Source of the DNA: Tritrichomonas musculus
Lineage: Eukaryota > Parabasalia > Tritrichomonadida > Tritrichomonadidae
Direction of reading: 5' to 3'
DNA: 64,000 nt
Assembly (NCBI GenBank): GCA_039105265.1
Contig: JAPFFF010000002.1
Location: 62,001-126,000, forward strand
Numbering within the stretch: the first letter of the stretch is position 1; the number at the start of each line of letters is the position of its first letter. Below the pieces are notes generated by a model. It was not told the DNA's origin and made no database searches. It worked only from the letters and a program-made list of their open reading frames with translations. Shown one piece after another: positions 26,505-41,218 of the stretch. Position numbers and translations under genes: made by a program.

Positions 26505-29500
26505 CAGTTTCACATCATTCACAGTTTAACATCACTCGCAGTTTAACATCACTCGCAGTTTAACATCACTCGCAGTTTCACATCATTCGCAGTTTCACAT
26601 CATTCACAGTTTCACATCATTCGCAGTTTCACATCATTCACAGTTTAGCATCATTCGCAGTTTCACATCATTCACAGTTTCACATCATTCACAGTTTAGC
26701 ATCATTCGCAGTTTCACATCATTCACAGTTTAGCATCATTCGCAGTTTCACATCATTCACAGTTTCACATCATTCGCAGTTTCACATCATTCACAGTTTC
26801 ACATCATTCGCAGTTTCACATCATTCACAGTTTAGCATCATTCGCAGTTTCACATCATTCACAGTTTCACATCATTCACAGTTTCACATCATTCACAGTT
26901 TCACATCATTCACAGTTTAGCATCATTCGCAGTTTCACATCATTCACAGTTTAGCATCATTCGCAGTTTCACATCATTCACAGTTTCACATCATTCGCAG
27001 TTTCACATCATTCACAGTTTCACATCACTCGCAGTTTCACATCATTCACAGTTTAGCATCATTCGCAGTTTCACATCATTCACAGTTTAGCATCATTCGC
27101 AGTTTCACATCATTCACAGTTTAGCATCATTCGCAGTTTCACATCATTCACAGTTTAACATCATTCGCAGTTTCACATCATTCACAGTTTAGCATCATTC
27201 GCAGTTTCACATCATTCACAGTTTAGCATCATTCGCAGTTTCACATCATTCACAGTTTAGCATCATTCGCAGTTTCACATCATTCACAGTTTAGCATCAT
27301 TCGCAGTTTCACATCATTCACAGTTTAGCATCATTCGCAGTTTCACATCATTCACAGTTTAGCATCATTCGCAGTTTCACATCATTCACAGTTTAGCATC
27401 ATTCGCAGTTTCACATCATTCACAGTTTAGCATCATTCGCAGTTTCACATCATTCACAGTTTAGCATCATTCGCAGTTTCACATCATTCACAGTTTAGCA
27501 TCATTCGCAGTTTCACATCATTCACAGTTTAACATCATTCGCAGTTTCACATCATTCACAGTTTAGCATCATTCGCAGTTTCACATCATTCGCAGTTTCA
27601 CATCATTCACAGTTTAGCATCATTCGCAGTTTCACATCATTCACAGTTTAGCATCATTCGCAGTTTCACATCATTCACAGTTTAGCATCATTCGCAGTTT
27701 CACATCATTCGCAGTTTCACATCATTCACAGTTTAGCATCATTCGCAGTTTAACATCACTCGCAGTTTAGCATCATTCGCAGTTTCACATCATTCACAGT
27801 TTAGCATCATTCGCAGTTTAACATCACTCGCAGTTTAGCATCATTCGCAGTTTAACATCATTCGCAGTTTCACATCATTCACAGTTTAGCATCATTCGCA
27901 GTTTCACATCATTCACAGTTTAACATCATTCGCAGTTTCACATCATTCACAGTTTAGCATCATTCGCAGTTTCACATCATTCACAGTTTAGCATCATTCG
28001 CAGTTTCACATCATTCACAGTTTAGCATCATTCGCAGTTTCACATCATTCACAGTTTAACATCATTCGCAGTTTCACATCATTCACAGTTTAGCATCATT
28101 CGCAGTTTCACATCATTCACAGTTTAGCATCATTCGCAGTTTCACATCATTCACAGTTTAGCATCATTCGCAGTTTCACATCATTCACAGTTTAGCATCA
28201 TTCGCAGTTTCACATCATTCACAGTTTAACATCATTCGCAGTTTCACATCATTCACAGTTTAGCATCATTCGCAGTTTCACATCATTCGCAGTTTCACAT
28301 CATTCACAGTTTAGCATCATTCGCAGTTTAACATCACTCGCAGTTTAGCATCATTCGCAGTTTCACATCATTCACAGTTTAGCATCATTCGCAGTTTAAC
28401 ATCACTCGCAGTTTAGCATCATTCGCAGTTTAACATCATTCGCAGTTTCACATCATTCACAGTTTAGCATCATTCGCAGTTTCACATCATTCACAGTTTA
28501 ACATCATTCGCAGTTTCACATCATTCACAGTTTAGCATCATTCGCAGTTTCACATCATTCACAGTTTAGCATCATTCGCAGTTTCACATCATTCACAGTT
28601 TAGCATCATTCGCAGTTTCACATCATTCACAGTTTAACATCATTCGCAGTTTCACATCATTCACAGTTTAGCATCATTCGCAGTTTCACATCATTCACAG
28701 TTTAGCATCATTCGCAGTTTAACATCATTCACAGTTTCACATCATTCGCAGTTTCACATCATTCGCAGTTTCACATCATTCACAGTTTAGCATCATTCGC
28801 AGTTTAACATCACTCGCAGTTTAGCATCATTCGCAGTTTCACATCATTCACAGTTTAGCATCATTCGCAGTTTAACATCACTCGCAGTTTCACATCATTC
28901 ACAGTTTAACATCACTCGCAGTTTAACATCACTCGCAGTTTAACATCACTCGCAGTTTCACATCATTTACAGTTTCACATCATTCACAGTTTAGCATCAC
29001 TCGCAGTTTAGCATCACTCGCAGTTTAGCATCACTCGCAGTTTCACATCATTCACAGTTTAGCATCATTCGCAGTTTCACATCATTCACAGTTTCACATC
29101 ATTCGCAGTTTCACATCATTCACAGTTTCACATCATTCACAGTTTAACATCACTCGCAGTTTAACATCACTCGCAGTTTAACATCACTCGCAGTTTCACA
29201 TCATTTACAGTTTCACATCATTCACAGTTTAGCATCACTCGCAGTTTAGCATCACTCGCAGTTTAGCATCACTCGCAGTTTCACATCATTCACAGTTTCA
29301 CATCATTCACAGTTTAGCATCATTCGTAGTTTCACATCATTCACAGTTTCACATCATTCGCAGTTTCACATCATTCACAGTTTCACATCATTCACAGTTT
29401 AACATCACTCGCAGTTTAACATCACTCGCAGTTTAACATCACTCGCAGTTTCACATCATTCACAGTTTCACATCATTCACAGTTTAGCATCATTCGCAGT

Positions 29501-32250
29501 TTAACATCACTCGCAGTTTAGCATCATTCGCAGTTTCACATCATTCACAGTTTAGCATCATTCGCAGTTTAGCATCATTCACAGTTTAACATCACTCGCA
29601 GTTTAGCATCATTCACAGTTTCACATCATTCACAGTTTAGCATCATTCGCAGTTTAACATCACTCGCAGTTTAGCATCATTCGCAGTTTCACATCATTCA
29701 CAGTTTAGCATCATTCGCAGTTTAGCATCACTCGCAGTTTAGCATCATTCGCAGTTTCACATCATTCACAGTTTAGCATCATTCGCAGTTTAACATCACT
29801 CGCAGTTTAACATCACTCGCAGTTTCACATCATTCACAGTTTCACATCATTCACAGTTTAGCATCATTCGCAGTTTAACATCACTCGCAGTTTAGCATCA
29901 TTCGCAGTTTCACATCATTCACAGTTTCACATCATTCGCAGTTTCACATCATTCACAGTTTCACATCATTCACAGTTTAACATCACTCGCAGTTTAACAT
30001 CACTCGCAGTTTAACATCACTCGCAGTTTCACATCATTCGCAGTTTCACATCATTCACAGTTTCACATCATTCGCAGTTTAGCATCATTCGCAGTTTCAC
30101 ATCATTCACAGTTTAGCATCATTCGCAGTTTCACATCATTCACAGTTTAGCATCATTCGCAGTTTCACATCATTCACAGTTTAGCATCATTCGCAGTTTC
30201 ACATCATTCACAGTTTAACATCACTCGCAGTTTAGCATCATTCACAGTTTCACATCATTCACAGTTTAGCATCATTCGCAGTTTAGCATCATTCACAGTT
30301 TAACATCATTCACAGTTTAACATCATTCGCAGTTTCACATCATTCACAGTTTAGCATCATTCGCAGTTTCACATCATTCACAGTTTAGCATCATTCGCAG
30401 TTTCACATCATTCACAGTTTAACATCATTCACAGTTTAACATCATTCGCAGTTTCACATCATTCACAGTTTAGCATCATTCGCAGTTTCACATCATTCAC
30501 AGTTTAGCATCATTCGCAGTTTAGCATCATTCACAGTTTAACATCATTCACAGTTTAACATCATTCGCAGTTTCACATCATTCACAGTTTCACATCATTC
30601 ACAGTTTAACATCACTCGCAGTTTAACATCACTCGCAGTTTAACATCATTCGCAGTTTCACATCATTCGCAGTTTCACATCATTCACAGTTTAGCATCAT
30701 TCGCAGTTTAGCATCATTCACAGTTTAACATCACTCGCAGTTTAGCATCATTCGCAGTTTCACATCATTCACAGTTTAGCATCATTCGCAGTTTCACATC
30801 ATTCACAGTTTAGCATCATTCACAGTTTAGCATCATTCGCAGTTTAACATCACTCGCAGTTTAGCATCATTCACAGTTTAGCATCATTCGCAGTTTAACA
30901 TCATTCACAGTTTAACATCATTCACAGTTTAACATCATTCGCAGTTTCACATCATTCACAGTTTAGCATCATTCGCAGTTTCACATCATTCACAGTTTAG
31001 CATCATTCGCAGTTTCACATCATTCACAGTTTAGCATCATTCGCAGTTTCACATCATTCACAGTTTAGCATCATTCGCAGTTTCACATCATTCACAGTTT
31101 AGCATCATTCGCAGTTTCACATCATTCACAGTTTAGCATCATTCGCAGTTTCACATCATTCACAGTTTAGCATCATTCGCAGTTTCACATCATTCACAGT
31201 TTAGCATCATTCGCAGTTTAGCATCATTCACAGTTTAGCATCATTCGCAGTTTCACATCATTCACAGTTTAGCATCATTCGCAGTTTCACATCATTCACA
31301 GTTTAACATCATTCGCAGTTTCACATCATTCACAGTTTAGCATCATTCGCAGTTTCACATCATTCACAGTTTAGCATCATTCGCAGTTTCACATCATTCA
31401 CAGTTTAGCATCATTCGCAGTTTCACATCATTCGCAGTTTCACATCATTCACAGTTTAGCATCATTCGCAGTTTAACATCACTCGCAGTTTAGCATCATT
31501 CGCAGTTTCACATCATTCACAGTTTAGCATCATTCGCAGTTTAACATCACTCGCAGTTTAGCATCATTCGCAGTTTAACATCATTCACAGTTTAACATCA
31601 TTCGCAGTTTAACATCACTCGCAGTTTAGCATCATTCGCAGTTTCACATCATTCACAGTTTAGCATCATTCGCAGTTTCACATCATTCACAGTTTCACAT
31701 CATTCGCAGTTTCACATCATTCACAGTTTCACATCATTCACAGTTTAGCATCATTCGCAGTTTCACATCATTCACAGTTTAGCATCATTCGCAGTTTAAC
31801 ATCACTCGCAGTTTAGCATCATTCGCAGTTTAACATCATTCGCAGTTTCACATCATTCACAGTTTAGCATCATTCGCAGTTTAACATCATTCGCAGTTTC
31901 ACATCATTCGCAGTTTCACATCATTCACAGTTTAGCATCATTCGCAGTTTCACATCATTCACAGTTTAACATCATTCGCAGTTTCACATCATTCACAGTT
32001 TAGCATCATTCGCAGTTTAGCATCATTCACAGTTTAACATCATTCACAGTTTAACATCATTCGCAGTTTCACATCATTCACAGTTTAGCATCATTCGCAG
32101 TTTCACATCATTCACAGTTTAGCATCATTCGCAGTTTCACATCATTCACAGTTTCACATCATTCGCAGTTTCACATCATTCACAGTTTCACATCATTCAC
32201 AGTTTAACATCACTCGCAGTTTAACATCACTCGCAGTTTAACATCACTCG
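26505..32250 (+). repeat. Right part of the ~10-kb superrepeat, copy 2
   Basis: Counterpart of 11375-16814. Relative to that copy it has an extra D-A-B (51 bp) near 27.55 kb. Near 29.9-30.2 kb it gains a net 255 bp, beginning D-A-A-C-C-C. J units are at 28953 and 29191 and K is at 29327. It ends at a C-C-C triplet, after which J/H/K modules begin. Confidence 0.8.
29191..29343 (+). repeat. 153-bp J-to-K module
   Basis: J-A-H-H-H-A-A-B-K, with J at 29191 and K at 29327 (136 bp). A further J lies 238 bp upstream at 28953. Confidence 0.9.
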
Positions 32251-32403
32251 CAGTTTCACATCATTTACAGTTTCACATCATTCACAGTTTAGCATCACTC
32301 GCAGTTTAGCATCACTCGCAGTTTAGCATCACTCGCAGTTTCACATCATTCACAGTTTCACATCATTCACAGTTTAGCATCATTCGTAGTTTCACATCAT
32401 TCA
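32251..32403 (+). repeat. 153-bp J-to-K module
   Basis: J at 32251 and K at 32387 (136 bp). This module stands at the point where the superrepeat copy ends, so it marks a change of domain. Confidence 0.9.
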
Positions 32404-33168
32404 CAGTTTCACATCATTCGCAGTTTCACATCATTCACAGTTTCACATCATTCACAGTTTAACATCACTCGCAGTTTAACATCATTCGCAGTTTAACATC
32501 ATTCGCAGTTTCACATCATTCACAGTTTAGCATCATTCGCAGTTTCACATCATTCACAGTTTAACATCATTCGCAGTTTCACATCATTCACAGTTTAGCA
32601 TCATTCGCAGTTTAACATCATTCACAGTTTAACATCATTCACAGTTTAACATCATTCGCAGTTTCACATCATTCACAGTTTAGCATCATTCGCAGTTTCA
32701 CATCATTCACAGTTTAGCATCATTCGCAGTTTCACATCATTCACAGTTTAGCATCATTCGCAGTTTCACATCATTCACAGTTTAGCATCATTCGCAGTTT
32801 CACATCATTCACAGTTTAGCATCATTCGCAGTTTCACATCATTCACAGTTTAGCATCATTCGCAGTTTCACATCATTCACAGTTTAGCATCATTCGCAGT
32901 TTCACATCATTCACAGTTTAGCATCATTCGCAGTTTAGCATCATTCACAGTTTAGCATCATTCGCAGTTTCACATCATTCACAGTTTAGCATCATTCGCA
33001 GTTTAACATCATTCACAGTTTAACATCATTCGCAGTTTCACATCATTCACAGTTTAGCATCATTCGCAGTTTCACATCATTCACAGTTTAGCATCATTCG
33101 CAGTTTAACATCATTCACAGTTTAACATCATTCGCAGTTTCACATCATTCGCAGTTTCACATCATTCG
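32404..33168 (+). repeat. A-B tract between J/K module and the 2,465-bp unit
   Basis: After K comes A-D-A-A-C-E-E-A-B-A-E-A-B-F-F-E, then a long A-B alternation with one G. The same C-E-E...F-F-E leader follows the K units at 34648, 37113, 41202 and 45238. Only satellite units are present. Confidence 0.75.
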
Positions 33169-35633
33169 CAGTTTCACATCATTCACAGTTTAGCATCATT
33201 CGCAGTTTAACATCACTCGCAGTTTAGCATCATTCGCAGTTTAACATCATTCGCAGTTTCACATCATTCACAGTTTAGCATCATTCGCAGTTTCACATCA
33301 TTCACAGTTTAACATCATTCGCAGTTTCACATCATTCACAGTTTAGCATCATTCGCAGTTTCACATCATTCACAGTTTAGCATCATTCGCAGTTTCACAT
33401 CATTCACAGTTTAGCATCATTCGCAGTTTCACATCATTCACAGTTTAACATCATTCGCAGTTTCACATCATTCACAGTTTAGCATCATTCGCAGTTTCAC
33501 ATCATTCACAGTTTAGCATCATTCGCAGTTTAACATCATTCACAGTTTCACATCATTCGCAGTTTCACATCATTCGCAGTTTCACATCATTCACAGTTTA
33601 GCATCATTCGCAGTTTAACATCACTCGCAGTTTAGCATCATTCGCAGTTTCACATCATTCACAGTTTAGCATCATTCGCAGTTTAACATCACTCGCAGTT
33701 TCACATCATTCACAGTTTAACATCACTCGCAGTTTAACATCACTCGCAGTTTAACATCACTCGCAGTTTCACATCATTTACAGTTTCACATCATTCACAG
33801 TTTAGCATCACTCGCAGTTTAGCATCACTCGCAGTTTAGCATCACTCGCAGTTTCACATCATTCACAGTTTAGCATCATTCGCAGTTTCACATCATTCAC
33901 AGTTTCACATCATTCGCAGTTTCACATCATTCACAGTTTCACATCATTCACAGTTTAACATCACTCGCAGTTTAACATCACTCGCAGTTTAACATCACTC
34001 GCAGTTTCACATCATTTACAGTTTCACATCATTCACAGTTTAGCATCACTCGCAGTTTAGCATCACTCGCAGTTTAGCATCACTCGCAGTTTCACATCAT
34101 TCACAGTTTCACATCATTCACAGTTTAGCATCATTCGTAGTTTCACATCATTCACAGTTTCACATCATTCGCAGTTTCACATCATTCACAGTTTCACATC
34201 ATTCACAGTTTAACATCACTCGCAGTTTAACATCACTCGCAGTTTAACATCACTCGCAGTTTCACATCATTCACAGTTTCACATCATTCACAGTTTAGCA
34301 TCATTCGCAGTTTAACATCACTCGCAGTTTAGCATCATTCGCAGTTTCACATCATTCACAGTTTAGCATCATTCGCAGTTTAGCATCATTCACAGTTTAA
34401 CATCACTCGCAGTTTAGCATCATTCACAGTTTCACATCATTCACAGTTTAGCATCATTCGCAGTTTAACATCACTCGCAGTTTAGCATCATTCGCAGTTT
34501 AACATCACTCGCAGTTTCACATCATTTACAGTTTCACATCATTCACAGTTTAGCATCACTCGCAGTTTAGCATCACTCGCAGTTTAGCATCACTCGCAGT
34601 TTCACATCATTCACAGTTTCACATCATTCACAGTTTAGCATCATTCGTAGTTTCACATCATTCACAGTTTCACATCATTCGCAGTTTCACATCATTCACA
34701 GTTTCACATCATTCACAGTTTAACATCACTCGCAGTTTAACATCATTCGCAGTTTAACATCATTCGCAGTTTCACATCATTCACAGTTTAGCATCATTCG
34801 CAGTTTCACATCATTCACAGTTTAACATCATTCGCAGTTTCACATCATTCACAGTTTAGCATCATTCGCAGTTTAACATCATTCACAGTTTAACATCATT
34901 CACAGTTTAACATCATTCGCAGTTTCACATCATTCACAGTTTAGCATCATTCGCAGTTTCACATCATTCACAGTTTAGCATCATTCGCAGTTTCACATCA
35001 TTCACAGTTTAGCATCATTCGCAGTTTCACATCATTCACAGTTTAGCATCATTCGCAGTTTCACATCATTCACAGTTTAGCATCATTCGCAGTTTCACAT
35101 CATTCACAGTTTAGCATCATTCGCAGTTTCACATCATTCACAGTTTAGCATCATTCGCAGTTTCACATCATTCACAGTTTAGCATCATTCGCAGTTTCAC
35201 ATCATTCACAGTTTAGCATCATTCGCAGTTTCACATCATTCACAGTTTAGCATCATTCGCAGTTTCACATCATTCACAGTTTAACATCATTCGCAGTTTC
35301 ACATCATTCACAGTTTAGCATCATTCGCAGTTTCACATCATTCACAGTTTAGCATCATTCGCAGTTTCACATCATTCACAGTTTAGCATCATTCGCAGTT
35401 TCACATCATTCGCAGTTTCACATCATTCACAGTTTAGCATCATTCGCAGTTTAACATCACTCGCAGTTTAGCATCATTCGCAGTTTCACATCATTCACAG
35501 TTTAACATCATTCGCAGTTTCACATCATTCACAGTTTAGCATCATTCGCAGTTTCACATCATTCGCAGTTTCACATCATTCACAGTTTAGCATCATTCGC
35601 AGTTTAACATCACTCGCAGTTTAGCATCATTCG
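33169..35633 (+). repeat. 2,465-bp tandem higher-order unit, copy 1
   Basis: 145 units beginning A-B-C-B-E-A-B-A-E. The next copy begins directly at 35634. Landmarks are E at 33305 and 33441, F at 33526, J at 33764, 34002 and 34512, and K at 34138 and 34648. Another copy lies at 43759-46223. It joins a J/H/K section to an A-B section, so the two domain types amplify together. Confidence 0.85.
34002..34664 (+). repeat. Pair of J-to-K modules 510 bp apart
   Basis: J at 34002 and 34512 and K at 34138 and 34648, each J-K distance being 136 bp. The same 510-bp spacing (30 units) recurs at 36467/36977, 40556/41066 and 44592/45102. In this copy the unit two before the second J is B; in the 36.9-kb copy it is C. 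Confidence 0.9.
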
Positions 35634-37962
35634 CAGTTTCACATCATTCACAGTTTAGCATCATTCGCAGTTTAACATCACTCGCAGTTTAGCATCATTC
35701 GCAGTTTAACATCATTCGCAGTTTCACATCATTCACAGTTTAGCATCATTCGCAGTTTCACATCATTCACAGTTTAACATCATTCGCAGTTTCACATCAT
35801 TCACAGTTTAGCATCATTCGCAGTTTCACATCATTCACAGTTTAGCATCATTCGCAGTTTCACATCATTCACAGTTTAGCATCATTCGCAGTTTCACATC
35901 ATTCACAGTTTAACATCATTCGCAGTTTCACATCATTCACAGTTTAGCATCATTCGCAGTTTCACATCATTCACAGTTTAGCATCATTCGCAGTTTAACA
36001 TCATTCACAGTTTCACATCATTCGCAGTTTCACATCATTCGCAGTTTCACATCATTCACAGTTTAGCATCATTCGCAGTTTAACATCACTCGCAGTTTAG
36101 CATCATTCGCAGTTTCACATCATTCACAGTTTAGCATCATTCGCAGTTTAACATCACTCGCAGTTTCACATCATTCACAGTTTAACATCACTCGCAGTTT
36201 AACATCACTCGCAGTTTAACATCACTCGCAGTTTCACATCATTTACAGTTTCACATCATTCACAGTTTAGCATCACTCGCAGTTTAGCATCACTCGCAGT
36301 TTAGCATCACTCGCAGTTTCACATCATTCACAGTTTAGCATCATTCGCAGTTTCACATCATTCACAGTTTCACATCATTCGCAGTTTCACATCATTCACA
36401 GTTTCACATCATTCACAGTTTAACATCACTCGCAGTTTAACATCACTCGCAGTTTAACATCACTCGCAGTTTCACATCATTTACAGTTTCACATCATTCA
36501 CAGTTTAGCATCACTCGCAGTTTAGCATCACTCGCAGTTTAGCATCACTCGCAGTTTCACATCATTCACAGTTTCACATCATTCACAGTTTAGCATCATT
36601 CGTAGTTTCACATCATTCACAGTTTCACATCATTCGCAGTTTCACATCATTCACAGTTTCACATCATTCACAGTTTAACATCACTCGCAGTTTAACATCA
36701 CTCGCAGTTTAACATCACTCGCAGTTTCACATCATTCACAGTTTCACATCATTCACAGTTTAGCATCATTCGCAGTTTAACATCACTCGCAGTTTAGCAT
36801 CATTCGCAGTTTCACATCATTCACAGTTTAGCATCATTCGCAGTTTAGCATCATTCACAGTTTAACATCACTCGCAGTTTAGCATCATTCACAGTTTCAC
36901 ATCATTCACAGTTTAGCATCATTCGCAGTTTAACATCACTCGCAGTTTAACATCACTCGCAGTTTAACATCACTCGCAGTTTCACATCATTTACAGTTTC
37001 ACATCATTCACAGTTTAGCATCACTCGCAGTTTAGCATCACTCGCAGTTTAGCATCACTCGCAGTTTCACATCATTCACAGTTTCACATCATTCACAGTT
37101 TAGCATCATTCGTAGTTTCACATCATTCACAGTTTCACATCATTCGCAGTTTCACATCATTCACAGTTTCACATCATTCACAGTTTAACATCACTCGCAG
37201 TTTAACATCATTCGCAGTTTAACATCATTCGCAGTTTCACATCATTCACAGTTTAGCATCATTCGCAGTTTCACATCATTCACAGTTTAACATCATTCGC
37301 AGTTTCACATCATTCACAGTTTAGCATCATTCGCAGTTTAACATCATTCACAGTTTAACATCATTCACAGTTTAACATCATTCGCAGTTTCACATCATTC
37401 ACAGTTTAGCATCATTCGCAGTTTCACATCATTCACAGTTTAGCATCATTCGCAGTTTCACATCATTCACAGTTTAGCATCATTCGCAGTTTCACATCAT
37501 TCACAGTTTAGCATCATTCGCAGTTTCACATCATTCACAGTTTAGCATCATTCGCAGTTTCACATCATTCACAGTTTAGCATCATTCGCAGTTTCACATC
37601 ATTCACAGTTTAGCATCATTCGCAGTTTCACATCATTCACAGTTTAGCATCATTCGCAGTTTAGCATCATTCACAGTTTAGCATCATTCGCAGTTTCACA
37701 TCATTCACAGTTTAGCATCATTCGCAGTTTCACATCATTCACAGTTTAACATCATTCGCAGTTTCACATCATTCACAGTTTAGCATCATTCGCAGTTTCA
37801 CATCATTCACAGTTTAGCATCATTCGCAGTTTCACATCATTCACAGTTTAGCATCATTCGCAGTTTCACATCATTCGCAGTTTCACATCATTCACAGTTT
37901 AGCATCATTCGCAGTTTAACATCACTCGCAGTTTAGCATCATTCGCAGTTTCACATCATTCA
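35634..37962 (+). repeat. 2,465-bp tandem higher-order unit, copy 2 (incomplete)
   Basis: 137 units follow copy 1 in register (offset 2,465 bp = 17 x 145). E is at 35770 and 35906, F at 35991, J at 36229, 36467 and 36977, and K at 36603 and 37113. It diverges at 37963 (B here, E at 35498). The unit at 37657 is G, whereas copy 1 has A at 35192 and copy 3 has G at 45782. Confidence 0.85.
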
Positions 37963-39560
37963 CAGTTTAGCATCATTCGCAGTTTAACATCACTCGCAGT
38001 TTAGCATCATTCGCAGTTTAACATCATTCACAGTTTAACATCATTCGCAGTTTAACATCACTCGCAGTTTAGCATCATTCGCAGTTTCACATCATTCACA
38101 GTTTAGCATCATTCGCAGTTTCACATCATTCACAGTTTCACATCATTCGCAGTTTCACATCATTCACAGTTTCACATCATTCACAGTTTAGCATCATTCG
38201 CAGTTTCACATCATTCACAGTTTAGCATCATTCGCAGTTTAACATCACTCGCAGTTTAGCATCATTCGCAGTTTAACATCATTCGCAGTTTCACATCATT
38301 CACAGTTTAGCATCATTCGCAGTTTAACATCATTCGCAGTTTCACATCATTCGCAGTTTCACATCATTCACAGTTTAGCATCATTCGCAGTTTCACATCA
38401 TTCACAGTTTAACATCATTCGCAGTTTCACATCATTCACAGTTTAGCATCATTCGCAGTTTAGCATCATTCACAGTTTAACATCATTCACAGTTTAACAT
38501 CATTCGCAGTTTCACATCATTCACAGTTTAGCATCATTCGCAGTTTCACATCATTCACAGTTTAGCATCATTCGCAGTTTCACATCATTCACAGTTTCAC
38601 ATCATTCGCAGTTTCACATCATTCACAGTTTCACATCATTCACAGTTTAACATCACTCGCAGTTTAACATCACTCGCAGTTTAACATCACTCGCAGTTTC
38701 ACATCATTCGCAGTTTCACATCATTCACAGTTTCACATCATTCGCAGTTTAGCATCATTCGCAGTTTCACATCATTCACAGTTTAGCATCATTCGCAGTT
38801 TCACATCATTCACAGTTTAGCATCATTCGCAGTTTCACATCATTCACAGTTTAGCATCATTCGCAGTTTCACATCATTCACAGTTTAGCATCATTCACAG
38901 TTTCACATCATTCACAGTTTCACATCATTCGCAGTTTCACATCATTCACAGTTTCACATCATTCGCAGTTTCACATCATTCACAGTTTCACATCATTCAC
39001 AGTTTCACATCATTCACAGTTTAGCATCATTCGCAGTTTCACATCATTCACAGTTTAGCATCATTCGCAGTTTCACATCATTCACAGTTTAACATCATTC
39101 ACAGTTTAACATCATTCGCAGTTTCACATCATTCACAGTTTAGCATCATTCGCAGTTTCACATCATTCACAGTTTAGCATCATTCGCAGTTTAGCATCAT
39201 TCACAGTTTAACATCATTCACAGTTTAACATCATTCGCAGTTTCACATCATTCACAGTTTAGCATCATTCGCAGTTTCACATCATTCACAGTTTAGCATC
39301 ATTCGCAGTTTCACATCATTCACAGTTTAGCATCATTCGCAGTTTCACATCATTCACAGTTTAACATCATTCGCAGTTTCACATCATTCACAGTTTAGCA
39401 TCATTCGCAGTTTCACATCATTCACAGTTTAGCATCATTCGCAGTTTCACATCATTCACAGTTTAGCATCATTCGCAGTTTCACATCATTCACAGTTTAG
39501 CATCATTCGCAGTTTCACATCATTCACAGTTTCACATCATTCGCAGTTTCACATCATTCA
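37317..39560 (+). repeat. Copy of 15438-17681
   Basis: Offset 21,879 bp from the first copy. It overlaps the right part of the second 2,465-bp unit, so the two domain families grade into one another here. Landmarks are listed under 15438-17681. Confidence 0.8.
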
Positions 39561-40461
39561 CAGTTTCACATCATTCACAGTTTAGCATCATTCGCAGTTT
39601 CACATCATTCACAGTTTAGCATCATTCGCAGTTTCACATCATTCACAGTTTAACATCACTCGCAGTTTAGCATCATTCACAGTTTAGCATCACTCGCAGT
39701 TTAGCATCATTCACAGTTTAGCATCATTCGCAGTTTAACATCACTCGCAGTTTAGCATCATTCGCAGTTTAACATCATTCACAGTTTAGCATCATTCGCA
39801 GTTTCACATCATTCACAGTTTAGCATCATTCGCAGTTTCACATCATTCACAGTTTCACATCATTCGCAGTTTCACATCATTCACAGTTTAGCATCATTCG
39901 CAGTTTAGCATCATTCACAGTTTAGCATCATTCGCAGTTTCACATCATTCACAGTTTAGCATCATTCGCAGTTTCACATCATTCACAGTTTAACATCATT
40001 CGCAGTTTCACATCATTCACAGTTTAGCATCATTCGCAGTTTCACATCATTCACAGTTTAGCATCATTCGCAGTTTCACATCATTCACAGTTTAGCATCA
40101 TTCGCAGTTTCACATCATTCGCAGTTTCACATCATTCACAGTTTAGCATCATTCGCAGTTTAACATCACTCGCAGTTTAGCATCATTCGCAGTTTCACAT
40201 CATTCACAGTTTAGCATCATTCGCAGTTTAACATCACTCGCAGTTTAGCATCATTCGCAGTTTAACATCATTCGCAGTTTCACATCATTCACAGTTTAGC
40301 ATCATTCGCAGTTTCACATCATTCACAGTTTAACATCATTCGCAGTTTCACATCATTCGCAGTTTCACATCATTCACAGTTTAGCATCATTCGCAGTTTC
40401 ACATCATTCACAGTTTAGCATCATTCGCAGTTTCACATCATTCACAGTTTAGCATCATTCA
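39561..40461 (+). repeat. A-B/E tract ending at the first phase break
   Basis: A-B alternation with an unusual C-G-H-G-B-C-B-F group near 39.65-39.77 kb, then E-punctuated dimers and a C-B pair region. It ends with a G unit (40445-40461) next to the 9-bp stub. No non-satellite sequence is present. Confidence 0.75.
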
Positions 40462-40470
40462 CATCATTCA
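40462..40470 (+). repeat. 9-bp truncated unit; phase break 1
   Basis: CATCATTCA stands where a 17-bp unit is expected, shifting the unit phase by -8 (2 to 11 modulo 17). An A-B tract lies on the left and A-A-C-C-C-J module sequence on the right. The J normally found 238 bp upstream of the first J is missing here. Confidence 0.95.
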
Positions 40471-40555
40471 CAGTTTCACATCATTCACAGTTTCACATCA
40501 TTCACAGTTTAACATCACTCGCAGTTTAACATCACTCGCAGTTTAACATCACTCG

Positions 40556-41218
40556 CAGTTTCACATCATTTACAGTTTCACATCATTCACAGTTTAGCAT
40601 CACTCGCAGTTTAGCATCACTCGCAGTTTAGCATCACTCGCAGTTTCACATCATTCACAGTTTCACATCATTCACAGTTTAGCATCATTCGTAGTTTCAC
40701 ATCATTCACAGTTTCACATCATTCGCAGTTTCACATCATTCACAGTTTCACATCATTCACAGTTTAACATCACTCGCAGTTTAACATCACTCGCAGTTTA
40801 ACATCACTCGCAGTTTCACATCATTCACAGTTTCACATCATTCACAGTTTAGCATCATTCGCAGTTTAACATCACTCGCAGTTTAGCATCATTCGCAGTT
40901 TCACATCATTCACAGTTTAGCATCATTCGCAGTTTAGCATCATTCACAGTTTAACATCACTCGCAGTTTAGCATCATTCACAGTTTCACATCATTCACAG
41001 TTTAGCATCATTCGCAGTTTAACATCACTCGCAGTTTAACATCACTCGCAGTTTAACATCACTCGCAGTTTCACATCATTTACAGTTTCACATCATTCAC
41101 AGTTTAGCATCACTCGCAGTTTAGCATCACTCGCAGTTTAGCATCACTCGCAGTTTCACATCATTCACAGTTTCACATCATTCACAGTTTAGCATCATTC
41201 GTAGTTTCACATCATTCA
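40556..41218 (+). repeat. Pair of J-to-K modules 510 bp apart
   Basis: J at 40556 and 41066; K at 40692 and 41202. It matches the pairs at 34002 and 36467 but lacks the preceding third J, consistent with truncation at the 40462 junction. Confidence 0.9.
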
